Part shown: in pieces, positions 27,262-37,217 of the stretch | How the letters are laid out: every line of letters begins with the position of its first letter | How positions within the stretch are numbered: the first letter of the stretch is position 1 | Assembly (NCBI GenBank): GCA_900314605.1 | Contig: OMVX01000016.1 | Location: 1-37,456, forward strand | Reading direction: 5' to 3' | DNA length: 37,456 bases | DNA from: an uncultured Methanobrevibacter sp. | GTDB lineage: Archaea > Methanobacteriota > Methanobacteria > Methanobacteriales > Methanobacteriaceae | Notes under the pieces: model-generated | What the model was told of the DNA's origin: nothing | Seen by the model: the letters and a program-made list of their open reading frames with translations, nothing else | The model's database searches: none | Made by a program: the position numbers and the translations under genes

Positions 27262-27822
27262 ATGCATTATGCAAATACTTATTTAGACAAACCAGTAGTA
27301 GGAGATTTAGAAGAAGCTGCTACTGAAGGAACTGAAAAAGTACTCCATTGTATGTTAAACACAGGGTCTGATATTTATCAAGGTGCATGTAAGAAAAGAG
27401 GTTCAACCTTAAAAGAAGAATATAAAAATGCTTCTGGAACCTGTTACATGGATCCTAGAGATATGGCAGCATTAGGTGTTAAAAACTGGGATACTGTACT
27501 TGTAAAAACTGATTATGGTGAAGTTGTTGTAAATGCAGCAAAATCCAGAGATGCACCTCATAAAGGAACTGTCTTTATTTGTAAAGGACCATGGGCTAAT
27601 ACTGTAGTTAGTCATGAAACCTACTGTTGTTCAGATCCAACTTATAAAGGAGTTAAATGTACCGTTGAAAAAACTGACAGAAAAGTTTTATTAATGGCAG
27701 ATTTAATGAGATGGGTTTACAAAAAATATGTTGATGAAACTGATGATGATGTTGTTGAAAACATGGAATCATTAGGAGAATTACCTGTTTATAAAGGACG
27801 TAAATGGGAGGATTTAAAATGA
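27262..27822 (+). CDS. fwdD: Formylmethanofuran dehydrogenase subunit D
   Basis: FwdD is the pterin-binding C-terminal domain of a molybdopterin enzyme made as a separate subunit; together with FwdB it cradles the tungsten or molybdenum cofactor. The conserved core ([49 protein letters not shown]) lies in about residues 30-150. At 186 residues it is longer than the roughly 130 I recall for Methanothermobacter: about 25 residues extra at the N-terminus and a 35-residue acidic tail. GGTGAT fixes the ATG at 27262. Its stop codon overlaps the fwdB start. Confidence 0.93.
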   Translation: MHYANTYLDKPVVGDLEEAATEGTEKVLHCMLNTGSDIYQGACKKRGSTLKEEYKNASGTCYMDPRDMAALGVKNWDTVLVKTDYGEVVVNAAKSRDAPHKGTVFICKGPWANTVVSHETYCCSDPTYKGVKCTVEKTDRKVLLMADLMRWVYKKYVDETDDDVVENMESLGELPVYKGRKWEDLK

Positions 27823-29195
27823 GTTACGAACCACCAATTACTGATTATGATGAAATTGTAGAAAATTGTACATGTGCATTTTGTGGATGTAACTGTGATG
27901 ATTTAGACTACTTAGTTAAAGATGGTCATGTTGTAGCAGTAAGACATGCATGCAGATTAGGTGCAAGTAAAATTATGGAAGATATGGACCAAAGATTAAT
28001 TGTACCTATGGTAAGAGGAGCAAATGGAGAACTTGAAGAAGTTGACTGGGATACTGCTCTTGATACTGCTGCAGAATATATTGCAAAATCTGTAAGACCT
28101 GTATTCTATGGTTGGTCTGAAACTTCAACCGAATGTATGAAAGAAGGTATAGAATTAGGTGAATATATTGGTGCTGTATTAGATAACCAAGCTACTATCT
28201 GTCACGGACCAAGTTTACAAGCTGTGCAAAATGCAGGATACCCTATTCAAACTTTAGGAGAAGTTAAAAACAGAGCAGATATGATTGTTTACTCTGGTAG
28301 TAATGCAATGAACTCTCACCCAAGACATATGGGAAGATACTCTGTATTCCCTCGTGGATACTTCAGACAAAGAGGAAGATTTGATAGAACTGTAGTTACA
28401 ATGGATCCTAAATTTTCAGATACTGCAAAAATGTCTGATAAATGGATAGGATTCGAACAAAACGGTGATTACGGATTCTACAATGCTATTAGAGCTGTAT
28501 TAAAAGGTAAAAAACTTACCCAAAATGTAGTTTCAGGAATTCCTGCTGAAGATATTTATGAATTAGTAGAAGAAATGAAAAATGCTGAATTCGGTGTTCT
28601 CTTCTTCGGTTTAGGTTTAACTCACACTTTATCCAAACAAAGAAACATTGATATTGCTATTAAAATGGTTATGGATTTAAACAGATTCAGTAAATGGGGA
28701 CTTACCCCTATGAGAGGTCACTTTAACGTAAACGGTTTCAACATCTTTATGGCATATGAAACTGGATTTGCATTTGGTGTAGACTTCTCTAGAGGATATA
28801 CCAGATATATGTTAGGTGAAACTAACACAATCGATTTACTTGTAAGAAAAGAACCTGATTGTTTCTTAGTAATCGCTGCAGATCCTGGTGCTCACTTCCC
28901 TAACGGAGCAAACCAACACTTAGCAGATATCCCTGTTATTCAAATTGATATTCACTGGGGACCATCTACTGAACTTGCTGATGTAGTATTACCAGGTTCC
29001 TTTATTGGAGTAGAATGTGCAGGTACCAGTTATCGTATGGATGGAGTACCTATCTACATGAAAAAAGCAATTGATAAACCTGAAACCTGTCGTGATGATG
29101 AATGGATTGTACGTGAACTTAAAGAAAGAGTTATGAAACTTAGAGAAGAACCTAACGTAGCTCCTAAATACGTACCTAACCCGGCAGCAGAATAA
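27819..29195 (+). CDS. fwdB: Formylmethanofuran dehydrogenase subunit B (catalytic)
   Basis: FwdB reduces CO2 to formate at a bis-pterin W or Mo site; formate then passes through a tunnel to FwdA. The 458-residue protein has the [4Fe-4S] cysteines in [10 protein letters not shown] with C45, and the metal ligand C128 in ATICHGPS, a cysteine and not selenocysteine. The cofactor-binding blocks ([45 protein letters not shown]) are all present. GGGAGG at 27806-27811 fixes the ATG at 27819, overlapping the end of fwdD by four bases. The Cys-only site does not tell W from Mo use. Confidence 0.96.
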   Translation: MSYEPPITDYDEIVENCTCAFCGCNCDDLDYLVKDGHVVAVRHACRLGASKIMEDMDQRLIVPMVRGANGELEEVDWDTALDTAAEYIAKSVRPVFYGWSETSTECMKEGIELGEYIGAVLDNQATICHGPSLQAVQNAGYPIQTLGEVKNRADMIVYSGSNAMNSHPRHMGRYSVFPRGYFRQRGRFDRTVVTMDPKFSDTAKMSDKWIGFEQNGDYGFYNAIRAVLKGKKLTQNVVSGIPAEDIYELVEEMKNAEFGVLFFGLGLTHTLSKQRNIDIAIKMVMDLNRFSKWGLTPMRGHFNVNGFNIFMAYETGFAFGVDFSRGYTRYMLGETNTIDLLVRKEPDCFLVIAADPGAHFPNGANQHLADIPVIQIDIHWGPSTELADVVLPGSFIGVECAGTSYRMDGVPIYMKKAIDKPETCRDDEWIVRELKERVMKLREEPNVAPKYVPNPAAE

Positions 29196-29208
29196 AAAAG
29201 GTGATTAT

Positions 29209-30933
29209 ATGGAATATATACTTAAAAATGGTATTGTTTATGATCCTGCTAATGAAATAAAAGGTGAAAAAAAGGACGTATGCTTCAAAGATGGTAAAAT
29301 CGTTGAAGATGTTTCTGCTGCAGCAAAAGAAATAGACGTAACTGATAAAATAGTTATGCCAGCAGGTGTAGATACACATGCTCACGTTGCAGGACCAAAA
29401 TTAGTTTTAGGAAGATTATACAGACCAGAAGATTCAAGAAGGGGAGTAACCCAAAAAACCAAAAATGAAAGAGGAGAATCTGGATTTTCTATTCCAAGTT
29501 GTCCTACAACTGGATACAGATACTCAAGAATGGGATACGGAACTGTTTGTGAAGCAGCTATGCCTCCTTTAGAAGCAAAACACACTCACGAAGAGATTTG
29601 TATTATACCAAACATTGATATAAACCCATTAACATTATTTGGTAACAACTGGTTCATTTTAGAAATGGCTAGAGAAAATAAAATTGATGAAATGGCAGCA
29701 TTTATATCTGCATGGTTAAAAATTACCAAAGGATACGGTGTAAAAATTGTTAACCCTTGTGGTAGTGAAGCATGGGGATGGGGAATGAACGTACACGGTT
29801 ACGATGATAAACCACCTTACTTTGACGTTACCTCCAGAGAAGTTGTAAGAGCTCTTGCAAAAGCAAATGAGAAATTAGGACTTCCACACTCTATACACAT
29901 CCACCCTAATGATTTAGGTCACCCAGGAAACACTAATACTACAATTGAAACACTTGACTCCCTTAAAGATATTGTTAAAAGTAATAGTAAAGCAGCATCT
30001 GTAAGAGATCAAATTGTTCACTGTACCCACATGCAATTCCACTCCTACACTGGAACTAACTGGAGAGATGCAGGTTCTGGTGCAGAAGAAGTTGCTAAAT
30101 TCTTAAACCACAACAAACATGTAACCGGAGATATTGGTCAAGTAACTTTAGATGAAACTACTACCATGACTGCAGATGCACCAATGGAATACGACTTATA
30201 CCAATTATCTGGTTTAAAATGGGTTAATGCAGACATTGAATGTGAAACTGCTGCAGGTATTATACCTTGTATTTATTCACCAAAAACTCCTGTTAGTACA
30301 TTACAATGGGCTATTGGTCTTGAATTATTCTTACTCACTAAAGACCCATGGCAAATTAACTTAACTACTGACCACCCTAATGCTGGACCATTCACTAGAT
30401 ACCCAAGAATTATCTCTTGGTTAATGAGTGCTCCAAAAAGGATTTCTATGATTGAAAATGGTGAAGTTCACAATTGGGCAGAAAAAAGAACTAGTCTTGC
30501 TACTCTCGACAGAGAATATGACTTCTACGATATCGCTACTATTACTAGAGCATCCAATGCTAGAGTACACGGATTTACAGATAGAGGTAACTTATCTGTT
30601 GGATCTAATGCAGATATTGCAGTATATGACTTAGAACCTAATAACTTCGACCCATCTAAAGACCCTGAAGCTGTTGAAAAAGCATTCAGCCGTGCTAAAT
30701 ACACAATCAAAGATGGTCAAATTATGGTTCAAGATGGTGAAATTGTTAGTACTAAACCTTCCCAAGTTCTTTGGACTAATGTTAAAGGTATTGAAGACCA
30801 AGAAAAAGCAGTACTTGACCAAGTTATGCCATTCTTTACTCAATACTACTCAGTCAAATGGGAAAACTACAAAGTACACGACCACTTCTTATCTAACCCA
30901 ATTAGGGTTGACGTAGAAATGGAAGGTAAATAG
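29209..30933 (+). CDS. fwdA: Formylmethanofuran dehydrogenase subunit A (amidohydrolase)
   Basis: FwdA condenses formate with methanofuran at a binuclear zinc site. It is an amidohydrolase of 574 residues. Metal ligands are visible: H57 and H59 (THAHV), K179 as the likely carboxylated lysine (GVKIVNP), H230 and H232 (SIHIHP), and an Asp in [15 protein letters not shown] precedes the ATG, 13 bases after fwdB. The gene uses more C-ending codons (AAC, CAC, ACC) than the flanking single genes, as expected for a very highly expressed enzyme. Confidence 0.97.
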   Translation: MEYILKNGIVYDPANEIKGEKKDVCFKDGKIVEDVSAAAKEIDVTDKIVMPAGVDTHAHVAGPKLVLGRLYRPEDSRRGVTQKTKNERGESGFSIPSCPTTGYRYSRMGYGTVCEAAMPPLEAKHTHEEICIIPNIDINPLTLFGNNWFILEMARENKIDEMAAFISAWLKITKGYGVKIVNPCGSEAWGWGMNVHGYDDKPPYFDVTSREVVRALAKANEKLGLPHSIHIHPNDLGHPGNTNTTIETLDSLKDIVKSNSKAASVRDQIVHCTHMQFHSYTGTNWRDAGSGAEEVAKFLNHNKHVTGDIGQVTLDETTTMTADAPMEYDLYQLSGLKWVNADIECETAAGIIPCIYSPKTPVSTLQWAIGLELFLLTKDPWQINLTTDHPNAGPFTRYPRIISWLMSAPKRISMIENGEVHNWAEKRTSLATLDREYDFYDIATITRASNARVHGFTDRGNLSVGSNADIAVYDLEPNNFDPSKDPEAVEKAFSRAKYTIKDGQIMVQDGEIVSTKPSQVLWTNVKGIEDQEKAVLDQVMPFFTQYYSVKWENYKVHDHFLSNPIRVDVEMEGK

Positions 30934-30942
30934 GGTGATAGT

Positions 30943-31809
30943 ATGAAAACAATAACTTTTGATGTTAAAAAAAGAAACCAAATCGCATTAGAAATGGATG
31001 AAGTTATTCCAGATAAAATTTACTCTTGGGAAGCTGAAGACTTTGATAAATATGCTGTTCCTGTTGGAAACTCAAGATTCCCAATTACAGATTTCTTTGA
31101 CATAACAGTAGAAGGAACTGCTGACTCTCCTGCTGAAGTTAAAATGATCTTTAATGGGGACTGTGGAAGAGTAAAATATATTGGAAACAAAATGAGTGCT
31201 GGTGAAATCATCGTTAATGGTGATGCAGATTTACACGTTGGTGCTGAAATGTCTGGTGGAGCAATTACTGTACATGGTAACTGTGAAGCACATGCAGGAC
31301 GTGAAATGACTGGAGGTACTCTTGAAATTTTCGGTAATACCAAAGAATTTACTGGTGCTTCTTACATCGGTGAATGGAGAGGTATGAGAGGTGGAAAAAT
31401 TACCGTCCATGGAAACGCAGGAAAACAATGTGGTGAATGTTTAGTTGGTGGACATATCCACGTTAAAGGTGACTGTGATATTCTTGCAGGTATCCACATG
31501 AGAAAAGGTCTTATTGAAATTGATGGAAATGTTAACCGTTGGCCTGGTGGACAAATGAAAAACGGTAACATTATCATCCGTGGAAGACTCGGAAGATTAC
31601 TTGAAGGTTTCGTAGAAGAAGAAATCGTTACTAACCCTGTTATAAATGGCATTGAATTTGATGGTACATTTATCAAATATAAAGGAGATATTGCACTTAA
31701 AGGTAAAGGTCATTTATACATCGATGCAGAGAAAAACAGAGATAAATTATCTGCATGGGAAGATGAAGATGATGAATACATCTCTCTCGGTGACAACAGA
31801 TTAAGATAA
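30943..31809 (+). CDS. fwdC: Formylmethanofuran dehydrogenase subunit C
   Basis: FwdC is a right-handed beta-helix related to the C-terminal domain of glutamate synthase (GXGXG); it scaffolds the A and B subunits. In the 288-residue protein the turn repeats are plain between residues 60 and 220, each with a G-x-x-M-x-x-G and a V-x-G-N/D element. A charged tail of about 40 residues follows. GGTGAT precedes the ATG and it lies 9 bases after fwdA. It is the last gene of the operon; a strong terminator follows 26 bases later. Confidence 0.95.
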   Translation: MKTITFDVKKRNQIALEMDEVIPDKIYSWEAEDFDKYAVPVGNSRFPITDFFDITVEGTADSPAEVKMIFNGDCGRVKYIGNKMSAGEIIVNGDADLHVGAEMSGGAITVHGNCEAHAGREMTGGTLEIFGNTKEFTGASYIGEWRGMRGGKITVHGNAGKQCGECLVGGHIHVKGDCDILAGIHMRKGLIEIDGNVNRWPGGQMKNGNIIIRGRLGRLLEGFVEEEIVTNPVINGIEFDGTFIKYKGDIALKGKGHLYIDAEKNRDKLSAWEDEDDEYISLGDNRLR

Positions 31810-31835
31810 GTAATCTAAAAAATTCGAAACACTCC

Positions 31836-31870
31836 AGGGAAATAGGTTTATGCCTATTTCCCTTTTTTTT
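31836..31870 (+). terminator. Strong intrinsic terminator of the fwd operon
   Basis: AGGGAAATAGG (31836-31846) and CCTATTTCCCT (31853-31863) pair perfectly over 11 bases with a 6-base loop, TTTATG, followed at once by a run of T. It is the strongest hairpin in the window and marks the end of the operon. Bases 31871-32160 after it hold only AT-rich sequence. Confidence 0.88.
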
Positions 31871-32173
31871 ATAAACTATTTCTTGAAAAATATTATTAGT
31901 ATACTAAACTGCTTATTTTAAAAAAAAAAAATTATTTTAAAAAAAAACAGCATTAAAAGGCAAAAATTTATTTGAAACTATAAAAAACTTTTTTTTAAAA
32001 AAGAATGAAAGAAATTATTAAAAAAAAATAATTTTAGTCAAGACCTAAAATATTAAAAAATCTAATTTTTAGAAAGAATTTTAAAAAGATTAAAAAAGTA
32101 AGTTTTTTTAATTATGATAAAATAATAGTATAATAATTAGATAATATTTTTTTATTTGATTTGAGGTGAAATA

Positions 32174-32464
32174 ATGGCTAAAGAAATAAAAATGGAACCT
32201 GAAGATGCAATTGACTATGTTCGTAAAAATGTCGAAGTTGGAGATATTTTAGAGATTTCTTATAATCGTATATACTCACCAGGAGAAGTACTTGGTATTA
32301 CAGAAGAAGATCCTGAAACCGGAGAAGGATTAACTATTTCTCTACAATTAAATGGTGAAATGTTAACAGATGTTGTTGATATTGATCTAAAAAATATCGT
32401 CGATGAATTAATTGAGATGCGACATATACATGAAGATGAAGAAATTGTAATAGAGTTTTATTAA
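32174..32464 (+). CDS. Small conserved archaeal protein, DUF2097-like
   Basis: This 96-residue acidic protein has a beta-strand-rich pattern with GDILEISYNRIYSPGEVLGI in the middle and a C-terminal EMRHIHEDEEIVIEF. I recall this as the DUF2097 family of Methanobacteriales, whose function is unknown; the assignment is from memory. There are no cysteines, membrane segments or recognisable catalytic residues. GAGGTGA precedes the ATG. It is a single gene behind the fwd terminator, separated by about 360 bases, and converges on copA. A TATA-like stretch around 32135-32150 is its likely promoter. Confidence 0.75.
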   Translation: MAKEIKMEPEDAIDYVRKNVEVGDILEISYNRIYSPGEVLGITEEDPETGEGLTISLQLNGEMLTDVVDIDLKNIVDELIEMRHIHEDEEIVIEFY

Positions 32465-32673
32465 AATTCATATAATTACAATTATAATTAATTTTTTTAT
32501 ATTTATATAAGAAACTATCTTTTTAATCAGTCATATTTTTAATTAAATTGAAAGAAATTCTTGACCTTTTTTTACAAAATTTTTTCTAAACTTATAATCT
32601 AAAAAATAGTATTTGAAAAATAATACTAAGATAATTAAAAAAAATAAATTAAAAAATAATATTAAACTATATT

Positions 32674-35121
32674 TTATTTTTCTTTTTTTATAGGTGGAAT
32701 ATAAGACTTTAACATAAGTGAAAGTGTAATAACAGTTACAGAACTTAATGCCATAGCCAGTGCAGAAAATTCAGGTCTGAAAAGTATTCCAAATAAAGGA
32801 TAATATGCACCTGCAGCAAGTGGTATTAAAATTATATTATATGCAAATGCCCAAAATATATTTTCCTTTATTCTAGTCATTACTTTCCTAGATATTTCTA
32901 GTGCTGCAACTACATTTTCTAGGTTTCCATCCATAAGAACAATATCTCCACTTTCAACAGAAATATCTGTACCATCTGCAAGAGCAATACCTATATCTGC
33001 ACCTGTAATAGCTGGTGCATCATTAATACCATCACCTGTAAATAAAACCTTTCCATTATATTTTGTTTGAATTTCTTCAATTTTATCTAGTTTTTCATTA
33101 GGAAGAATATTACAGTATACATTATCTATTCCAACCTCATCTGCCACATTTTTTGCATTTGTAGAATTATCTCCTGTTAACATATAGCTTGTAATACCCA
33201 TACTTTGAAGTTTAGAAATTGTGTTTTTAGAATTATCTTTAATTTTATCTGTTAAAGTTAAAATTCCGCAGAGATTATTACCAATAGCTAAAAATATTAC
33301 TATTTTAGATTTGATAATATTTTCATATTTACTAATAAATCCTTTAGAAATTTCAATATTATTATCTTCAAGAAGAGTTTTATTACCTACTATTACCTCA
33401 TGAGAGTTAATTATTCCTTTAAGACCTTTTCCAGTGAAATTTTGAAAATTATCAACATCAAGTATATTAATATTATTCTCATTACCATATTTTACAATGG
33501 CTTTTGCCAGTGGATGGTTAGAATTTATCTCCATACTTAGAATATAAGATAAAATCTCATCTGGGACCATACTATTTAATGGTATAATATCTGAAACTAC
33601 AGGTTTACCTTGTGTAATTGTACCTGTTTTATCAAATGCTGCAAACTTAATTTTCTCAGCAGTTTCTAATGTTACACTATTTTTAATTAATATACCATAT
33701 TCTGCCGCTCTACCAATACCAACAGTTACTGCAGTAGGTGTTGCAAGACCTAATGCACATGGACAAGCTACAACTAATACTGATATCATAGTAGTTAATG
33801 CAAATAGTAAGCTTGAAGAAAGTATAAAATACCATATTCCAAATACTAGAAGAGCTAATGTAATAATAATTGGAATAAATACACTGACAACTTTATCTGC
33901 AAAACTTTGAACTGGAGGTTTAGAGGACTGTGCTTTTTCAACCATCTGAATAATTTGTGAAAGGAGTGTTCCTTTTCCTATCTTTTGAGCTTTTATTTTT
34001 ATTATACCTTCCTGATTAATAGTACCTGCATAAACTTTAGAGTCTTTGATTTTTAGTTTAGGTATTGGCTCTCCATTAATCATTGACTCATCTATATAAG
34101 ATTTACCATCAAATACTAATCCATCAACTGGAACTTTATCTCCTTCTTTTACAATTAAAATATCCCCTATAGAAATATCTTCAATTAATATTTCTTTTTC
34201 AGAAATTATATTAGCTTCATCATCTAATTCTAATTTAATAGCTGTTTTAGGTTGTAGACCTATTAAAGATTTGATTGAAGATGAGGTTTGCTTTTTAGCT
34301 CTAGCTTCTAAGTATCGACCTATCATTAAAAATGAAGGTAACATTAGTGCAGTATCAAATAACATAAAACTTGAATCTAAAATAATATGGAATGTTCCAA
34401 GTATACTTGAAATATATGCAACAAGTATTCCCATAGTATACATTACATCCATATTAAGATTTTTATGAAAGAGTCCTGTTAGTCCTGCTTTAACAATAGG
34501 ATAAGATACATAAATAAATGGACCTATGGATATTATTAATGATAATTGTCCTAAGCTTAAATAAGGAATGTGTATATGGTTAAACATTAAATACATTAGT
34601 AAAAAAGAAAATGACAAACCAACAATAATACGGTTTCTTTTTTCTTTTAAATCATTTTGATACAGTACTTCCATATCAGTTTCATTAAGTTCCCCATCTA
34701 AAGATAAATATTCAAATCCACATTCTTCAATTACCTTAACCATATCATCTATAGATATCTGATTATTATCATAAACAACAGTAACAATACCTGAAGATAA
34801 ATCTGCATGAGCATTAAAAATACCATCTAAACGTTCAAGTGATTTTTCAACTAATATTACACATGATGCACAATGCATTCCTTGGGTTTTAAGTTTGACT
34901 TCATTTTTTAAAATATTAAATCCTAAACCGCTAACAGTTTTATCAATCTCATCTATTGTTATTTTACGAGGATTAATTACCATATGTGCTTTATTAGAGT
35001 TTAAATCTACATTTACTTCATTTACACCATCTAATCGATTAAGTGACTTATCAAGTGTTAATGCACATGAAGCACAATGCATACCATCTATTGATAGATC
35101 CATGGTTTTAGATTTTGCCAT
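32674..35121 (-). CDS. copA: Copper-exporting P-type ATPase
   Basis: CopA pumps Cu(I) (or Ag(I)) out of the cytoplasm at the cost of ATP. The 815-residue protein has two N-terminal heavy-metal domains, each with GMHCASC (C16/C19 and C84/C87), then membrane segments, an actuator domain, the transmembrane CPC motif (about residue 457), the phosphorylation site DKTGT (about 495), the GDGIND hinge, and two last helices with YN and MALSS. CPC, YN and M-x-x-S-S define the Cu(I) (type 1B-1) subgroup. The start is ATG at 35121 behind a weak GAGTTGAT. The chaperone gene lies just upstream on the same strand, 111 bases away. Confidence 0.96.
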   Translation of the reverse strand: MAKSKTMDLSIDGMHCASCALTLDKSLNRLDGVNEVNVDLNSNKAHMVINPRKITIDEIDKTVSGLGFNILKNEVKLKTQGMHCASCVILVEKSLERLDGIFNAHADLSSGIVTVVYDNNQISIDDMVKVIEECGFEYLSLDGELNETDMEVLYQNDLKEKRNRIIVGLSFSFLLMYLMFNHIHIPYLSLGQLSLIISIGPFIYVSYPIVKAGLTGLFHKNLNMDVMYTMGILVAYISSILGTFHIILDSSFMLFDTALMLPSFLMIGRYLEARAKKQTSSSIKSLIGLQPKTAIKLELDDEANIISEKEILIEDISIGDILIVKEGDKVPVDGLVFDGKSYIDESMINGEPIPKLKIKDSKVYAGTINQEGIIKIKAQKIGKGTLLSQIIQMVEKAQSSKPPVQSFADKVVSVFIPIIITLALLVFGIWYFILSSSLLFALTTMISVLVVACPCALGLATPTAVTVGIGRAAEYGILIKNSVTLETAEKIKFAAFDKTGTITQGKPVVSDIIPLNSMVPDEILSYILSMEINSNHPLAKAIVKYGNENNINILDVDNFQNFTGKGLKGIINSHEVIVGNKTLLEDNNIEISKGFISKYENIIKSKIVIFLAIGNNLCGILTLTDKIKDNSKNTISKLQSMGITSYMLTGDNSTNAKNVADEVGIDNVYCNILPNEKLDKIEEIQTKYNGKVLFTGDGINDAPAITGADIGIALADGTDISVESGDIVLMDGNLENVVAALEISRKVMTRIKENIFWAFAYNIILIPLAAGAYYPLFGILFRPEFSALAMALSSVTVITLSLMLKSYIPPIKKEK

Positions 35122-35232
35122 TATATCAACTCTAATATAATAATAGGGAATATAGTAATTTCAAAATAAAAATAAATAAATAAATAATAAAGAATTTTAT
35201 AATATTTAAAATAAATTAAATTAAATTTTTTT

Positions 35233-35445
35233 TTATTCTGTTGAAAAACCTGCTTCTTCAACAGCATCTTGAATATCTTCATCACTAACTTTACTTGCAT
35301 CATAGTCAATGATTACATTACCCTCTTCTAAACTAGCTTTTGCATCATCAACACCATCCAAATCAGTTAATGATAATTCAATTGCTTTAACACAATTAGG
35401 ACAATGCATACCTACAACTTTTACTTCTTTTTTATCATTTACCAT
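35233..35445 (-). CDS. copZ: Copper chaperone (CopZ-like heavy-metal domain)
   Basis: This 70-residue protein is one heavy-metal-associated domain with the copper ligands C15 and C18 in GMHCPNC. It should carry Cu(I) to the N-terminal domains of CopA, encoded next in line. GGAGGT precedes the ATG at 35445; a longer frame to 35499 is rejected because that ribosome site lies inside it. Upstream, an 18-bp perfect palindrome (35500-35517) may be a copper-responsive operator; the 111 bases between copZ and copA hold AAAT-type tandem repeats and no clear terminator, so both may be on one transcript. Confidence 0.92.
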   Translation of the reverse strand: MVNDKKEVKVVGMHCPNCVKAIELSLTDLDGVDDAKASLEEGNVIIDYDASKVSDEDIQDAVEEAGFSTE

Positions 35446-35499
35446 AATTGAACCTCCAATAGATAATAGTGAATTTTTATAATAATAAATTTTATGCAC

Positions 35500-35517
35500 T
35501 AGATATAATTATATCTA
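35500..35517. promoter_or_regulatory. Perfect 18-bp palindrome upstream of copZ
   Basis: TAGATATAATTATATCTA is its own reverse complement. It lies 55 bases before the copZ start codon and in the divergent gap to the PAP2 gene. It could be an operator for a copper sensor, or simply a symmetric TATA region. Confidence 0.4.
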
Positions 35518-35670
35518 TATTTAAAAAAAAATATTCTATAAATCATTTTAGAATTAGATTAATAAAAATTTAATTAATAAATAAGAACATAATATAATTT
35601 ATAGCAATATTTTATAAAATATTTCAATTGAAATATTAAAATATTTAGTAAAACTAAAGGAGAGGTTAAA

Positions 35671-36648
35671 ATTTATTTATTTGAAATTTTAATATTTTTA
35701 GAAGCTATACGTGAAGCTACGGGAGGAATATTTAATAAATTTTTCCTCGATGCCTCTTTTATAGCGAATCTGCCAGAAGCCATGTTTATAATAGCTATAA
35801 TATATTGGTGTTTTGATAAAAAACTTGGAGAATTTCTTCTAGTGTCACTGGCATTTGCCCGTAATATTTCGGCTATGGTTAAAAATGCTGTAACAATATA
35901 CAGACCTTTTATAATGAACCCTAATATTCATCCTCTAGAAGAGGCAATGGAAGAAGCAACAGGATATTCATTCCCAAGTGGACATACAACAACTGCTACA
36001 ATATTGTTTGGAGGAATATATCTTAAAAAGGAAAAAATTGTAACTAGTTTAAAAATTCTTTTAGTTTCATCTATTATAATTGTAGGATTAAGTCGTCTTT
36101 ATGTAGGAGTACATACAATATGGGATGTAATTTTTGGATTTCTATTTAGTTTAATAGTATTAATAATAATGAAAAAAGTCTTTGATAAATATGAAGACCG
36201 ACCTAATTTTGATTTAATAATATTAGCAGCAGGAATAATATTATCCATAATTTTAATACTATACACTACCTTTAAAGGATATCCAATGGATTATGACAGT
36301 GCAGGAAAGTTAATCGTAGACCCTAGTAAAATGGCTCTTGACAGTTATAAAAATACAGGTTTTACAGTTGGAGTACTTCTTTCATGGGTTATAGAAAGAA
36401 GATTTATTAAATTTTCAACAGATGTAGGTATTGATTCTAAATTTGCTAGAATTTTAGGAGGATTTATAGGATTTGAACTTATAATGTATGTAATTGCACC
36501 TGCTATGAAACCTCATATGGCTAAAATATATAGCAAGTTTTTGACTAACTTTTTATTAAGTATATACATTGTTGTAATAGTTCCTTTATGTATTAAAATA
36601 GTGGAAAAAATAAGAGAAAAAAGAGCAAATAAAGAAATTACAACTTAG
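35671..36648 (+). CDS. PAP2-family membrane phosphatase with a non-canonical start
   Basis: The protein has the three phosphatase motifs of the PAP2 superfamily: K-x6-RP (VKNAVTIYRPF), PSGH in SFPSGHTTTA, and SR-x5-H-x3-D in LSRLYVGVHTIWD. It has several membrane helices, so it acts on a lipid or phosphorylated carrier at the membrane. The first ATG is at 35782, but the 37 codons before it encode a convincing N-terminus (LFEILIFLEAIREATGGIF, then FFLDASFIANLPEA leading into the first helix) and hold no ATG, GTG or TTG after the stop at 35629. AAAGGAGAGGT (35656-35666) points to an ATT at 35671 as start; an assembly error is the alternative. The conservative start is 35782 (288 residues). Confidence 0.8.
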   Translation: MYLFEILIFLEAIREATGGIFNKFFLDASFIANLPEAMFIIAIIYWCFDKKLGEFLLVSLAFARNISAMVKNAVTIYRPFIMNPNIHPLEEAMEEATGYSFPSGHTTTATILFGGIYLKKEKIVTSLKILLVSSIIIVGLSRLYVGVHTIWDVIFGFLFSLIVLIIMKKVFDKYEDRPNFDLIILAAGIILSIILILYTTFKGYPMDYDSAGKLIVDPSKMALDSYKNTGFTVGVLLSWVIERRFIKFSTDVGIDSKFARILGGFIGFELIMYVIAPAMKPHMAKIYSKFLTNFLLSIYIVVIVPLCIKIVEKIREKRANKEITT

Positions 36649-36690
36649 TTATTTTAGTATTTAATACTTAAAATAACTTATTTTTTTTAA
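36647..36690 (+). terminator. Hairpin terminator of the PAP2 gene
   Basis: AGTTATTTTAGTAT (36647-36660) pairs with ATACTTAAAATAACT (ending at 36678), one T bulged, and a T-rich tract follows. The hairpin overlaps the PAP2 stop codon (TAG at 36646-36648). It separates this gene from the convergent mevalonate gene. Confidence 0.65.
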
Positions 36691-36827
36691 AAAAAAAAAC
36701 TATTAATTAAATTGATTGAAATTTAGCTGATTTTTATTTAAAAATAAATCTTTTAAAAAAATTATCCAAAATCTAATTTTATAAAAAAATATCATAATAA
36801 AATAAAAAAAATATTAAAAGTCTAAAT

Positions 36828-37217
36828 TTATAAAATAGTTATTGAAGATTCATCACTGTTTACTTCTACTTTTACTCCATTTTCTAAAGATTCTATATTT
36901 TCTGGAGAGTCTACCATAGGTATATCGGACATTATAGCACCAGTTGCAATAATAGGTTCTGCTTTAAGACATATAATAGCTTTTGGTGCAGTATTATTTT
37001 TCATCATCTGGAAAATAACATAAGAACCTACAGTTGAACCTTTTCCACCTGGAATAAATAATACCTTATCTTTAACTGATTGTCCTTTTAATTCATGATT
37101 TTTATCTATAACTTCTCCATTTGATGGGTCTACTCCACCTAAAAAACTTATAGGTTCACTGCTAACAAGAAGTTCTCCACTTGCTTTACCTTTTGCTATT
37201 TTTCTACACTTTATCAT
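36828..37217 (-). CDS. Phosphomevalonate dehydratase small subunit (aconitase X swivel domain)
   Basis: The large and small subunits of this enzyme remove water from mevalonate 5-phosphate to give trans-anhydromevalonate 5-phosphate in the archaeal mevalonate pathway that leads to membrane isoprenoids. The 129-residue small subunit shows the swivel-domain signature: [16 protein letters not shown], a [16 protein letters not shown] block, and [17 protein letters not shown]. The family is also listed as DUF126 or AcnX. The start ATG at 37217 follows AGGGATAT, as at DP2. The large subunit is not adjacent and must lie elsewhere; some relatives encode both together. Confidence 0.92.
   Translation of the reverse strand: MIKCRKIAKGKASGELLVSSEPISFLGGVDPSNGEVIDKNHELKGQSVKDKVLFIPGGKGSTVGSYVIFQMMKNNTAPKAIICLKAEPIIATGAIMSDIPMVDSPENIESLENGVKVEVNSDESSITIL

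Noticed and set aside
31020-31676. Three minus-strand frames of 65-107 residues inside fwdC
   Set aside because: The repeated glycine codons of fwdC keep the opposite strand open; none has a ribosome site or family pattern.
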